Positions 17,649-25,335 of a stretch of DNA of 64,000 nucleotides are shown in pieces (the first letter of the stretch is position 1; the number at the start of each line of letters is the position of its first letter). The translations under genes and the position numbers were made by a program. Source of the DNA: Acidobacteriaceae bacterium (GTDB lineage: Bacteria > Acidobacteriota > Terriglobia > Bryobacterales > Bryobacteraceae); the NCBI GenBank assembly GCA_019240475.1, contig JAFAYI010000019.1, forward strand, positions 1 to 64,000, written 5' to 3'. The notes beneath the pieces were generated by a model, which worked only from the letters and a program-made list of their open reading frames with translations, searched no databases and was not told the origin of the DNA.

Positions 17649-18425
17649 TTAGAGAAGGGCTTGCCGCGTGTCACCCGTGGGCCGGAGCCAGATCGGTGCC
17701 CAGAGCCCGTCCTTCGCGATCGCATCGAGCGTTGTGAACCAGAAGATCTTTTCCGTGATCTCCGCGGTCGCGAGGCGCAAGGATTGCAAGCGGCGCTCCG
17801 AATGCGCGGCAACGAGCGTGCGGAACTGCGTCCCGTGAAATTCTTTGGCGAAGACGCCCGAGACGGCGTACTGGAGATAGGCCTCGACTTTCTTCCGCCA
17901 CACCGCCCGGCTCTCGTTGCCGAGATCGACCTCGAGGAAGCATGCGAGATTCTTCTCGGGCGTCATCACCTCGGCATATCCGTCCGGGATGAGCGCGGAA
18001 CCTTTGACGAGCGGTTCATGGAACGCGGTCCAGCGAAGGAATTGCGCGCCTGCGACCGGGATGGGTTCGAGCTTCACGCGGCAGTAGATTTCGTTGATCT
18101 GCAATTGGTGCGTGACAAAGAAATCAGTCGCGAGCGTCTGGTCCGAGGCGCGGCGCGGACCACGGTATGGCACCGCGATGAGCTCGGCGGATTTGGACGA
18201 GAGCGCATACAGCGCCTTCCGCGCGCCACCGACCGTTCCGAGGAAGAAGCGCCTGAGAAACGCTGCGCGGGTGAGCGCAAGCAAGCGGCTGTTCGCGCGC
18301 GTCACGGATTGGAATCCCGCAACGCGCATCGCCTGGTCGCGGTCCACGACCCGCATCACGGAGAGCTCCCCAAAGAGGCTTCGGTCGCGCTCCTGCAGAA
18401 TGAGCCCCCGCTTATTCCCACTCAT
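17649..18425 (-). CDS. Replication-relaxation family protein
   Basis: ATG 18425 lies inside the end of the ATPase gene (14-nt overlap, translational coupling); the product is 258 residues. The N-terminal winged helix (LQERDRSLFGELSVMRVVDR, then ANSRLLALTRAAFLRRFFLG) and the downstream nuclease-like fold (PDGYAEV, then CFLEVDLGNE, then KKVEAYLQY) match my memory of the replication-relaxation / MobC-like family of plasmids and integrative elements. The D...E pair in the second half resembles a PD-(D/E)xK core. It probably acts on element DNA during transfer or replication. Confidence 0.7.
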   Translation of the reverse strand: MSGNKRGLILQERDRSLFGELSVMRVVDRDQAMRVAGFQSVTRANSRLLALTRAAFLRRFFLGTVGGARKALYALSSKSAELIAVPYRGPRRASDQTLATDFFVTHQLQINEIYCRVKLEPIPVAGAQFLRWTAFHEPLVKGSALIPDGYAEVMTPEKNLACFLEVDLGNESRAVWRKKVEAYLQYAVSGVFAKEFHGTQFRTLVAAHSERRLQSLRLATAEITEKIFWFTTLDAIAKDGLWAPIWLRPTGDTRQALL

Positions 18426-19788
18426 GGAGAGCCTCGCTTGGCTTTGCAAACAAACTTTCCCGCGCCCGGATTTCGGCTTCGATGTCCTCACGCGTTCGCG
18501 CCCATCGTCTTTGTGACCGGGCCAGGAGATCCGCGCAATCGACCTTCGGGTCCTTGATTGTAGGAACGATGGCTTCGCGCCAGCGCTCGTGGCCGCCCTT
18601 CACGACCATGTGCCGTCGCGGCAGGTTCTTCAGAATTTCCGCGAGCGGCTTTCCGCCATCGAGCGCGGTCGCGATCTGCTGCGCATCGGAACTCGAAAGT
18701 TGAAAAAAGATGTGAGTTCCGACCGCAAGGATCGCGGCGCGCATCTCAGGCGGGTATTGGTCGAGAAACTGGTTCGCGGAGGTAATCGAAATCCCGAACT
18801 TGCGGCTTTCCGAGAGCATCGTCTCGAGCCCGCTTCCGAAGGCGACCAGGTTCTGGATTTCGTCGCAGTAGAGGGTGAAAAGGTCGCGCTTCGTGCGGGA
18901 GAACAATGCGGTTTTCAGATTTGCGAGGAAGAGGCTGCCAAGCGTAATAGCCTGCGGCCCGAGCCTTCCCTTGTGGAGGTTGAGGATGATCCAGCGTCCT
19001 TCGTCCAGGGCCTCCCGGAGAGAAAACGTGGAGTGCTGTTGGCCCACGATATGGCGGAAGCGCGGATCGCCGGTGAAGGCCGACGTTTTGTTGAGAATGG
19101 GCTCGCGCATCGTGGCGCGCATCGGCTCGCTCGCTGCGTCGTAACGCAGTTCGAAGTACTGGCGCACCTCGGGGTTCGTCGTCTTCTTGAGACACGTGGC
19201 ACGGAACGCGGCGTGCGTGAGGAGCGGGGCCGATTCGAGAAGCGTGAGGCCGTTTTCGGCGAGCACGTAGAGCGAATTGCGCAGGAGCTCGTCCGTTCGC
19301 GCTCCGAGCGAATCGAGTTGCCACCGTTCACGGAGAACTTGGGCGAACTCGGCGACACGGAGAAAACGATCGTCCGGCGATTGCTCTGCGAGGGGATTGA
19401 TGCCGACGGACGCCTCAGGATCGGCGGGCTCGACGACAATGAGCCGGTCGCTCAAATCTTCTTTGAGCCTCCGCTCCTTCGCAGCAACCGTCGATACGAG
19501 GAACTCAGTCGCATCGCCGTGAAGATCGAAATAGCAGAACCCTCGGCCCGACTCGATGTCCTGCGTCGCGAGATGTCGCAGCAGAAAGGATTTCCCGCTA
19601 CCGGTCTTTCCGAGAATCGCGATGTGCTCCGCGCGGCGGCTTTGTGCGAGCGCTACGCCGTACGGGATGGGTTCACCGTCTACGATCTGCGCGCCGATAT
19701 CGAGCGCGCGGTTTTCAACGTGCCGCTTGCGCCGGGTCCCGCGCCGGTTCCACAACCGCGCGAGCAACGCTTCGAGCAAATACTTCAT
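18412..19788 (-). CDS. VirD4/TraG- or HerA-like DNA-translocating ATPase
   Basis: The 458-residue protein has a Walker A GKTGSGKS at residues 60-67 and a Walker B strand (LFTLYCDEIQNL) near residue 300. In between are the YFDLHGDATE and GINPLAE segments typical of type IV secretion coupling ATPases and DUF87/HerA helicases. The conserved ANQFLDQYP and 'FFQLSSSDAQ' pieces of this family follow. No N-terminal membrane segments are visible, unlike true VirD4. The gene heads the overlapping block after the methylase. It probably pumps or remodels element DNA. Confidence 0.8.
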   Translation of the reverse strand: MKYLLEALLARLWNRRGTRRKRHVENRALDIGAQIVDGEPIPYGVALAQSRRAEHIAILGKTGSGKSFLLRHLATQDIESGRGFCYFDLHGDATEFLVSTVAAKERRLKEDLSDRLIVVEPADPEASVGINPLAEQSPDDRFLRVAEFAQVLRERWQLDSLGARTDELLRNSLYVLAENGLTLLESAPLLTHAAFRATCLKKTTNPEVRQYFELRYDAASEPMRATMREPILNKTSAFTGDPRFRHIVGQQHSTFSLREALDEGRWIILNLHKGRLGPQAITLGSLFLANLKTALFSRTKRDLFTLYCDEIQNLVAFGSGLETMLSESRKFGISITSANQFLDQYPPEMRAAILAVGTHIFFQLSSSDAQQIATALDGGKPLAEILKNLPRRHMVVKGGHERWREAIVPTIKDPKVDCADLLARSQRRWARTREDIEAEIRARESLFAKPSEALHEWE

Positions 19789-19883
19789 GCGAGGAGGATA
19801 GGGGCGGCGGTGACAAAAACGGTAACAGTCGCCGCTCGTCCACAGCCGGAGGCGAAGGTAGAGTAAGGCTGCTAAGTGCCTGG

Positions 19884-20672
19884 TTAGGCAGCCTTTTTGC
19901 CGGGTTTTGCTGGCAGCTTGAAATTCGCGATAAGAAGCTCGCGGAACCTCTTGCCAGCTTTCGTCTGCGAGGTATACGAAATCTCAATTTCGCGCAAAAC
20001 GAATCCTTGGAAGATTTCCCGGATCCGCGGCACGTCGTTGATCGAGAGAACGAATTTGCCCTGCAACGATTTCAGCCGTTCGGCAAGATCGACAAAGTCC
20101 TCATCCGCGAAGTTGAAGTTGTAGAGCTTCCGGCCCCAGTACGGCGGATCGAGATAGAACAAGGTTCCGGGCCGGTCATACCGCGCGAGAATTTCGCCAT
20201 ACGGCAGGGATTCGATCTGGGCGCGATCAAGCCTTCGATGGGCATTCTTGATCAATTCGGGAATCTTGCCCGGCTTGAAGTTGGGCGACTCGACAACCGC
20301 ACAGTGATACTTCCGATTGCGGATCAATCCGGCAAAAGCGTTCTTCTGCAAATAGAAGAACCGCGCGGCGCGTTCCATATCGGTAAGCGCCGCTGCGTTT
20401 TCCGCTTGGAGCAACGCGAACCATCTGCGGCTGACCAGCACAAACTTCAGATATCGAACGAGGTCATCATGATGACGTTGGCAGATCCGGAAGAAATTTA
20501 CCACGTCGCCGTCCAAGTCGTTCAGCACTTCGACCTTTGAAGGCTCCTTATGGAAGAACACCTGCGCACCTCCGGCAAACGGTTCGACATACGTCGTATG
20601 CTTCGGGAATGTCGCGATGATCTGCTTGGCTATTCGGTTCTTGCCGCCGATATAGGCGAGCGGTCCTGTCAT
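19884..20672 (-). CDS. D12-class DNA adenine methylase
   Basis: The 262-residue protein has the D12/Dam order: YIGGKNRIA at the N-terminus, FAGG at 32-35 for AdoMet binding, a central target-recognition region, and DPPY at 175-178 as the catalytic tetrad. It transfers methyl groups to adenine N6. The family includes GATC methylases, but the specificity here cannot be read from sequence. No restriction enzyme is adjacent, so it is probably a solitary methylase protecting or marking the element. It is the first gene of the minus-strand block, 95 bp upstream of the ATPase. Confidence 0.9.
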   Translation of the reverse strand: MTGPLAYIGGKNRIAKQIIATFPKHTTYVEPFAGGAQVFFHKEPSKVEVLNDLDGDVVNFFRICQRHHDDLVRYLKFVLVSRRWFALLQAENAAALTDMERAARFFYLQKNAFAGLIRNRKYHCAVVESPNFKPGKIPELIKNAHRRLDRAQIESLPYGEILARYDRPGTLFYLDPPYWGRKLYNFNFADEDFVDLAERLKSLQGKFVLSINDVPRIREIFQGFVLREIEISYTSQTKAGKRFRELLIANFKLPAKPGKKAA

Positions 20673-20751
20673 TCAGGAGGTAACGCTAAACGGCTGGTTA
20701 GTAGGCGCTTCAACTCGACCTTATTGAAGCGTGGTGATAGTTTAGAGAAGA

Positions 20752-20780
20752 TTGCGGCCTGAGTGAAGATACGCTATCTT
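20752..20780 (+). promoter_or_regulatory. Promoter candidate of the frameshifted recombinase
   Basis: TTGCGG (20752-20757), a 17-nt spacer and TATCTT (20775-20780) form a sigma-70-type candidate. The -10 lies inside the 24-bp motif shared with 26931-26954. Confidence 0.4.
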
Positions 20781-20796
20781 GCGTGCCGCGCGAGTC
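20773..20796 (+). repeat. 24-bp motif, copy 1 (upstream of tyrosine recombinase)
   Basis: The motif begins gctatcttgcgtg and matches 26931-26954 at 21 of 24 positions. The mismatches fall at positions 14, 17 and 20. Both copies sit in the leader of a recombinase locus. Confidence 0.6.
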
Positions 20797-20823
20797 TTTA
20801 TGTACTTGACATCCCGCGCAGCG

Positions 20824-21884
20824 ATGCGCAATTACGATTGGCAGTCGCTCCCCGAAGGCCGCTACTTCGTCGAATGGTACGAACGCGGCAAGCGCAAGCG
20901 GAAAGCGGGCGGAGGGACGGGCCGCCGAAGTGAAGGAAGTGGCCCGGCGGCGCCGTCACGCGCTCGAAGCCCTGCCCTGGGCCTGATTAAGGACCCGGAA
21001 GGGGAAGAGGCGAAGCGCACGACCGTGCATGTGGCTGTGAATCACTATCTGGAATCGGTCGCGGCATTAAAAAAAAGCCGAACACCTATCGCAAATACAA
21101 AGCGGTGCTCGAACATCTCGTCGAGTTCCTGCCACCGAGCATCGATCCGCGGAAGGTCACGCGCGACGATCTGACCGATTTCATGGTCCGCCTCAAGAAC
21201 AAGCATGGGCTCGACAACAATACTGTTATCCACCAGATGGTGATCGTTGCCCAATTCCTGAAGCACCACGGTAAGTCGGGAGTGACGAAGGGGCTCGGAC
21301 TGCCAGAGCGCATCGTGAGCCTCCCACGCGAGTACAGCGATTCCGATTTAAGGCGGTTCTTCGATGCGTGTTTGACGGCCGAGCGAGCGCTCTTCTCGAC
21401 CTTCCTCTTCACTGGCTTCAGAGAGCAAGAAGTCGTGCACCTCTTCTGGTCGGACGTCAACCTGGCCCTTAACACCATCCGGGTGACTGCTAAGCCAGAG
21501 CTGGGCTTTTGGCCGAAGCGCTGGGAAGAGAGGGAAGTGCCGGTCGTGAAAGCAGCTCTGGATCTGCTTAGCGATCATCCGAAGAGGACGAATTGCCGGT
21601 TCATCTTTCCGTCTCCGGCGGGGAATAGGGAATGGCACATACTGGACCGCTGTAAGGAGATTGCGGAGCGAGCCGGGTTAGATTCGAAGAAATTCGATTT
21701 GAAAACATTCCGGTCGACGTACGCGACGCGCATGCTGCGGGCTGGATTCGACGTGCGAACCGTCCAGCACTGGATGGGGCACCGGTCGCTTGAGACCACT
21801 ATGCGGTATTTGGTGCCGGCTACTGAGGTGCACGAGCGTCTGCAGAAGCTTCAGATTGCCAGCATTCTTGATAGAACTGAATGA
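20824..21884 (+). pseudogene. Tyrosine recombinase broken by three frame changes
   Basis: The N-terminal arm (YDWQSLPEGRYFVEWYERG) is in one frame. The expected helix (RAAEVKEVARRRRHALEAL) is in a second frame from about 20915. The segment LGLIKDPEGEEAKRTTVHVA returns to the first frame near 20980. After an A8 run (21069-21076) a third frame carries the rest: YRKYKAVLEHLVEFLPPS, the core domain, and catalytic R (TGFRE), KTFR in place of HxxR, GHRSLE and the Tyr of MRYL. The last frame alone gives 259 residues from 21105. Either decay or homopolymer-type sequencing error explains it. It is divergent from the methylase gene. Confidence 0.75.
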
Positions 21885-21994
21885 GATCGAAAGCCCCCAA
21901 GCCTGCTTAACCGGTTGCAAGATAGCCTCGCCATCTCACCTCATCGCACAAAGACCAAGAATTTTCCATCTCAAAGCTGTGTGGCAGCTACACC

Positions 21995-22022
21995 TTGACA
22001 GATATTTTGGATCTGGTATAGT
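21995..22022 (+). promoter_or_regulatory. Strong sigma-70 promoter
   Basis: TTGACA (21995-22000), a 16-nt spacer and TATAGT (22017-22022) are near-perfect consensus. A start near 22029 gives a leader of about 135 nt before the small ORF, containing a 6-bp inverted repeat (gccggt/accggc) near 22035-22053. Confidence 0.7.
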
Positions 22023-22164
22023 TCCCTAGTCGTCGGCCGGTATTCCGACCGGCGAGCTTGCCTCCTTTCGAAACCCGTTCGCAGCACGTGTCGTACCTGC
22101 TTTTGCCGGCATCGGCTCAAAGAACGGGACGATTTCGGACGTGTTTCGGAAGGAGACGCAAGCT

Positions 22165-22338
22165 ATGGCATTTCAAGTAAGATTTTGGGGCATCCACATT
22201 GTCCCTTGGCTGTTCATTGTTGGTTGCATGATTCTCGCAGCGCTCGCGGTACACGATCAATGGCCCGAAGGCGGCTTAATATTCGCATCAGTTGGCACGC
22301 TCTTCGCCGTGTTAGCGAGGTTCGCTCGCGATAGATAA
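22165..22338 (+). CDS. 57-residue two-segment membrane protein
   Basis: ATG 22165 is preceded by GGAAGGAG at 9 nt. The product has two hydrophobic stretches (IHIVPWLFIVGCMILAALAV and GLIFASVGTLFAVLARF) joined by a short DQWPEG turn, ending in a basic tail (RDR). The size and layout fit a holin-like, toxin-like or small regulatory membrane protein; no family recognised. It has its own consensus promoter and a perfect terminator, so it is a self-contained transcription unit in the island. Confidence 0.6.
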   Translation: MAFQVRFWGIHIVPWLFIVGCMILAALAVHDQWPEGGLIFASVGTLFAVLARFARDR

Positions 22339-22352
22339 ACTGATGTTTCTTT

Positions 22353-22378
22353 ACAGCTCGCTCCGGCGAGCTGTTTTT
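22353..22378 (+). terminator. Intrinsic terminator
   Basis: A perfect 9-bp stem (acagctcgc/gcgagctgt) closes on a TCCG tetraloop, and the T-run starts at the end of the stem (five Ts to 22378). It lies 14 nt after the small membrane gene. Confidence 0.9.
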
Positions 22379-22421
22379 CTAGCAGTAAGCTTTTAATTAA
22401 TCGTAGTAATTGGAGAGGCGA

Positions 22422-23147
22422 ATGGCAGATTCGCGCAAAGCATCCAGACCCCATGATCGAAGCGCTGTACGTAGGGAGCAAGTAGATGAAGAACTCAATG
22501 ATAATCGACAACACGCTTTGACAAGCCAGGCATCTGAACCCGTACCGGAACGAGTACATGTACACTTGCAAACCGCCACAACGTGGACAGAGCCGCTGAC
22601 TTTGTCCACTCTAGCCCTTGGCTTAATAACGTTAGTGCTGGTGTGGCAAACTCATCGCGACGCCGCGGAAGCCATCAACGTCGCCCAAAAACAGTCGAAA
22701 GAATTAATCCAGTTGACGACAAGCTTAGCGGCCATGGAAGACAGGCCGTGGTTGTCCTTAGCGTGCATCGATTTCCCCGAACAGAAGACAGACGCGGTGG
22801 AAGCAAAGTGTTTATTGCAAAATACTGGAAAAAGCACCGCGCTACATTTTTCAGCCAAGTCGGATCTTGTCGTTTCGAGTGTCGAACCGAACGAAACCGA
22901 CTTCAGACTAGATGACACGAAGGATATGCCGCAGTCGGTCGCCGTCGGCACCAATTTTATTATAACTTTTGGCGCGGCATTCCGGCCCCAGACCATCGCA
23001 GATTATAAGGCCCAGAGAAAGCGTGTTTATATTCGCGTGTTATTGACCTATTCCGATTCCTTTAATGTCAAATATACGACCCCACTCTGTCTTGCACACC
23101 TTTATGGCGCTCCGCCTAATGAGAATTCCTACTGCACGGTACAGTAG
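22422..23147 (+). CDS. Single-pass membrane protein, unknown function
   Basis: ATG 22422 follows GGAGAGG closely; a TTG lies 4 codons upstream. The 241-residue protein has a charged cytoplasmic N-terminus, one transmembrane helix (LSTLALGLITLVLVW, about 61-77), a short coiled coil, and a C-terminal beta-rich domain. That domain contains MEDRPWLSLACIDFPEQ and CLLQNTGKSTALHFSAK. The 'RPWL' and 'NTGKSTA' pattern recurs in hypothetical membrane proteins of many proteobacteria and acidobacteria, as I remember it. Function unknown. The gene lies directly after the terminator of the tiny membrane protein. Confidence 0.65.
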   Translation: MADSRKASRPHDRSAVRREQVDEELNDNRQHALTSQASEPVPERVHVHLQTATTWTEPLTLSTLALGLITLVLVWQTHRDAAEAINVAQKQSKELIQLTTSLAAMEDRPWLSLACIDFPEQKTDAVEAKCLLQNTGKSTALHFSAKSDLVVSSVEPNETDFRLDDTKDMPQSVAVGTNFIITFGAAFRPQTIADYKAQRKRVYIRVLLTYSDSFNVKYTTPLCLAHLYGAPPNENSYCTVQ

Positions 23148-23491
23148 GTTGGGCGATAAGCTGCAATCTCGCGTGAACGGCTCCGTTGCGCATCGCAACA
23201 TAGATTAACGTGAAGAATAATTCTTAGTTGCGGGCGCGCGTTCCAAGCGACCGATAGGTTGTAAACAAAACGAAAACGCGCGCCCTCTTACACTGCCCCA
23301 TCCGGCTTCGTTATTGAAATCACGTCTCCTCGTTGTACAAGAATTCTGGGAACCTAAATCGGTCTGTGGATAAGCCGACTTTACAGTTAGTGCGACTTAT
23401 GCTAGTCACCACTTGACACCACTTACCAAGGACGTATCATAAAGGACGTTATGAGGCTTTCGAACGGTTCTTACTGTCCTAGCCCTTCTGC
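23148..23491. other. Intergenic stretch, no supported gene
   Basis: This lies between two convergent genes. I see no gene, clear repeat or strong terminator. The sequence is noticeably AT-richer than the right half of the window. Confidence 0.35.
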
Positions 23492-24886
23492 TCACCTTCC
23501 AATTCTGCGCTGCAGATCGGCAAGGGAGGACTCACCTCGGCGCTCTCCTAACTGCGCGAGCAACTCAGTCCATACATCCGGAAACTTCTTTCGTATGTAG
23601 TTTTCTTTCTGACGAATATCGAACTCCGACATGCTACGGAACAGGCGGATCGCGTCAGCGAGCGTGCGTATAAGATTCTCTCTGGTTCCGAAGCGCTGAA
23701 ACCAGAATCCCCACACCATGAGAGTATCGGCGAAGTTGACGCGATTTCCCGCATTAGAAGCGATCCGCTCGGCCCGGAGAAGCATGAGATTCGATAACAG
23801 CGGCTTATCCGACTCCAAGTACATCTTGGCAAGAATCGTCTCGCCGTGTGCATCGTCCCGCCCAATTCTCATCTGGCGCGCGATGCTGATCGACGACAGA
23901 ATCCATCGCCGCGCCTCCGCATACCGCTCGAAACCCATTCGGTGGAGCACACTCCCGATATCTGCGCACGACGCCTGCACGCCATGATAGTTGGTAGCAA
24001 TGAGGTATCCGCGAAGCGCTTCGACAAACGTATCGATGGCTTCATCAAGGCGCCCTTTCTTTGTCAAAAACGATGCTTTACGATAGGCAAGAACCGCGAG
24101 CGCCGTTCGATCCCCGCTGTTTTCGGCGTAAAAAGCCCCCTTCGTGATAGCCGCCTTCACCGCCCGATCTGAGAGCTCACCGCTCGATGACCGTTGGTAA
24201 GTCCAGGCGAGTGAGAGATGATAACGAGCTTTGAGCGAGAGGTCCGCAGTTTGTCGCACCAGTGTGCGGTTTGCCTCTAGGGTTTCGCGAGCGATACGAT
24301 AACGGCCCAGACGGTAGAGAACGTCGGCAGCCGATATCGTGGCCAATAGGCGGAAGTTAACCCCGCATTCGCGCCGCTCGATCATTCGGAGTAGCCTTTC
24401 ACAAGCATCATCCGCCAGACGTTGCTCGGCGTGGCGAACCAAACGTCCTCGATAGAAAAGCCATTGAGCCCGCACATACGAGCGCGTGAACTGAAGCGTG
24501 ACGTCTGGCGTCGATTCAAGCGGTTTCTTCGACGAGAGGCGAAGGCGCTTGCGTGCTGTAGGGAGTGAAACATCAAAATCTACCGAGAGCGGATCCGCAG
24601 ACAGGTGATAAGGACCGCCCCATGTCGTTCGCGACCCGATGAGCCGCTTGGCATCTCTCGATTGGAGATAGCGACCGACATTCGTGCTGATGTCGTGCTT
24701 CCGCCTGCCCTTCCAAGTGGGCAGGCGGGCGATTTCGTCAAGCGAAATCCAAGCTTGGTCTGCGGGCGCGGTGACCTTGGCTATCGCGAGGAGCGCAAAA
24801 AACTCAAACTGCAGTGGTGTCCGGAAGAGCAGCTTCCTGCCAAACCAGACGCGGCGATCCGTAAATGAAACCAGTATCTGCGGCAT
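23492..24886 (-). CDS. Winged-helix / TPR regulator-like protein
   Basis: Of 464 residues, about 1-110 resemble an OmpR- or SARP-type winged helix: LLFRTPLQFEFFALLAIAK, then WISLDEIARLPTW, then a recognition-helix-like VGRYLQSRDA and a GPYHLSADP wing. Residues of about 145-460 are helical repeats of TPR type (YRLGRYRIARETLEANRTL, AYRKASFLTKKGRLDEAID). This matches the broad class of DNA-binding TPR activators. It is divergent from the split response regulator, whose C-terminal domain has the same winged-helix style, so the two probably form one regulatory unit. Ligand and targets unknown. Confidence 0.6.
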   Translation of the reverse strand: MPQILVSFTDRRVWFGRKLLFRTPLQFEFFALLAIAKVTAPADQAWISLDEIARLPTWKGRRKHDISTNVGRYLQSRDAKRLIGSRTTWGGPYHLSADPLSVDFDVSLPTARKRLRLSSKKPLESTPDVTLQFTRSYVRAQWLFYRGRLVRHAEQRLADDACERLLRMIERRECGVNFRLLATISAADVLYRLGRYRIARETLEANRTLVRQTADLSLKARYHLSLAWTYQRSSSGELSDRAVKAAITKGAFYAENSGDRTALAVLAYRKASFLTKKGRLDEAIDTFVEALRGYLIATNYHGVQASCADIGSVLHRMGFERYAEARRWILSSISIARQMRIGRDDAHGETILAKMYLESDKPLLSNLMLLRAERIASNAGNRVNFADTLMVWGFWFQRFGTRENLIRTLADAIRLFRSMSEFDIRQKENYIRKKFPDVWTELLAQLGERRGESSLADLQRRIGR

Positions 24887-24999
24887 TTTGCGTGGCTACT
24901 TGTAGAAATTGTAGACGACGCCGCAGTTGCTTGCGTTGCCGAATTGTCTGGAAGATCGTCTTAGAAACCCGAGAAGTGGCGGGCTAAACAGCAAGGGAA

Positions 25000-25335
25000 A
25001 TGTACGAGGCATTGCTCATCGACGGTGATCGGATCCACGCTATGCAAATGCTTCGGCGGTTGGATAGTCGCAGTCTCCGAGCTCACATTATTCGTGACGT
25101 GGAACAGGCCGCGTTAGCGCTCCGGTCATCGAGCACGCCATTCCGAATAGTGATAGTCAACGTCTCGGATGCCGCACAGCCGTGGCTCAGGAACCTCGAG
25201 GATCTGCAGGATGCCGCCTGCATCGGCGGCCGGTTCTCGCCGCCACAGTTTCTCTGTGTGTCAACGAGACGGTATGAGCCACGTTTCGAGTTGGAGATTG
25301 AACGGCGTGGGGCGCGGTATGTTTTCGACCGATGA
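25000..25335 (+). CDS. Degenerate receiver domain (N-terminal half of a split response regulator)
   Basis: The 111-residue product follows the receiver fold. ALLIDGD supplies the acidic pair (D8, D10). RIVIVNVSD holds the beta3 strand, but the phosphoryl Asp is replaced by N54. FLCVST carries the Ser/Thr (about S88), and GARYVFDR is beta5 with Arg in place of Lys. A phosphorylation-independent pseudo-receiver is likely. The gene ends 17 nt inside the next one, which continues the expected alpha5 helix in another frame, so the two look like one gene split by a frame change. Confidence 0.65.
   Translation: MYEALLIDGDRIHAMQMLRRLDSRSLRAHIIRDVEQAALALRSSSTPFRIVIVNVSDAAQPWLRNLEDLQDAACIGGRFSPPQFLCVSTRRYEPRFELEIERRGARYVFDR

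Larger units (their letters stand above)
13417..20672 (-). mobile_element. Compact integrative element core (methylase, coupling-type ATPase, replication-relaxation, Xis-like HTH, integrase)
   Basis: Up to nine minus-strand genes run in one direction. From 19788 down to 15619 they are separated by 0-6 nt or overlap by 4-14 nt. The set combines integration functions (tyrosine integrase, excisionase-like HTH), a replication-relaxation protein, a VirD4/HerA-like ATPase and a D12 DNA methylase. No relaxase with three-His motifs, no VirB4 and no pilus genes were found. Exact element ends were not identified. The outer limits given are those of the strand block, not of att sites. Confidence 0.55.

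Noticed and set aside
17142..19866. Long plus-strand open frames (471 and 425 codons) opposite the mobile-element genes
   Set aside because: They are Arg/Glu-rich shadows of well-supported minus-strand genes with recognised motifs, and have no motif of their own.
13417..21884. Complete prophage
   Set aside because: No capsid, portal, terminase, tail or lysis genes; the gene set fits an integrative element rather than a phage.
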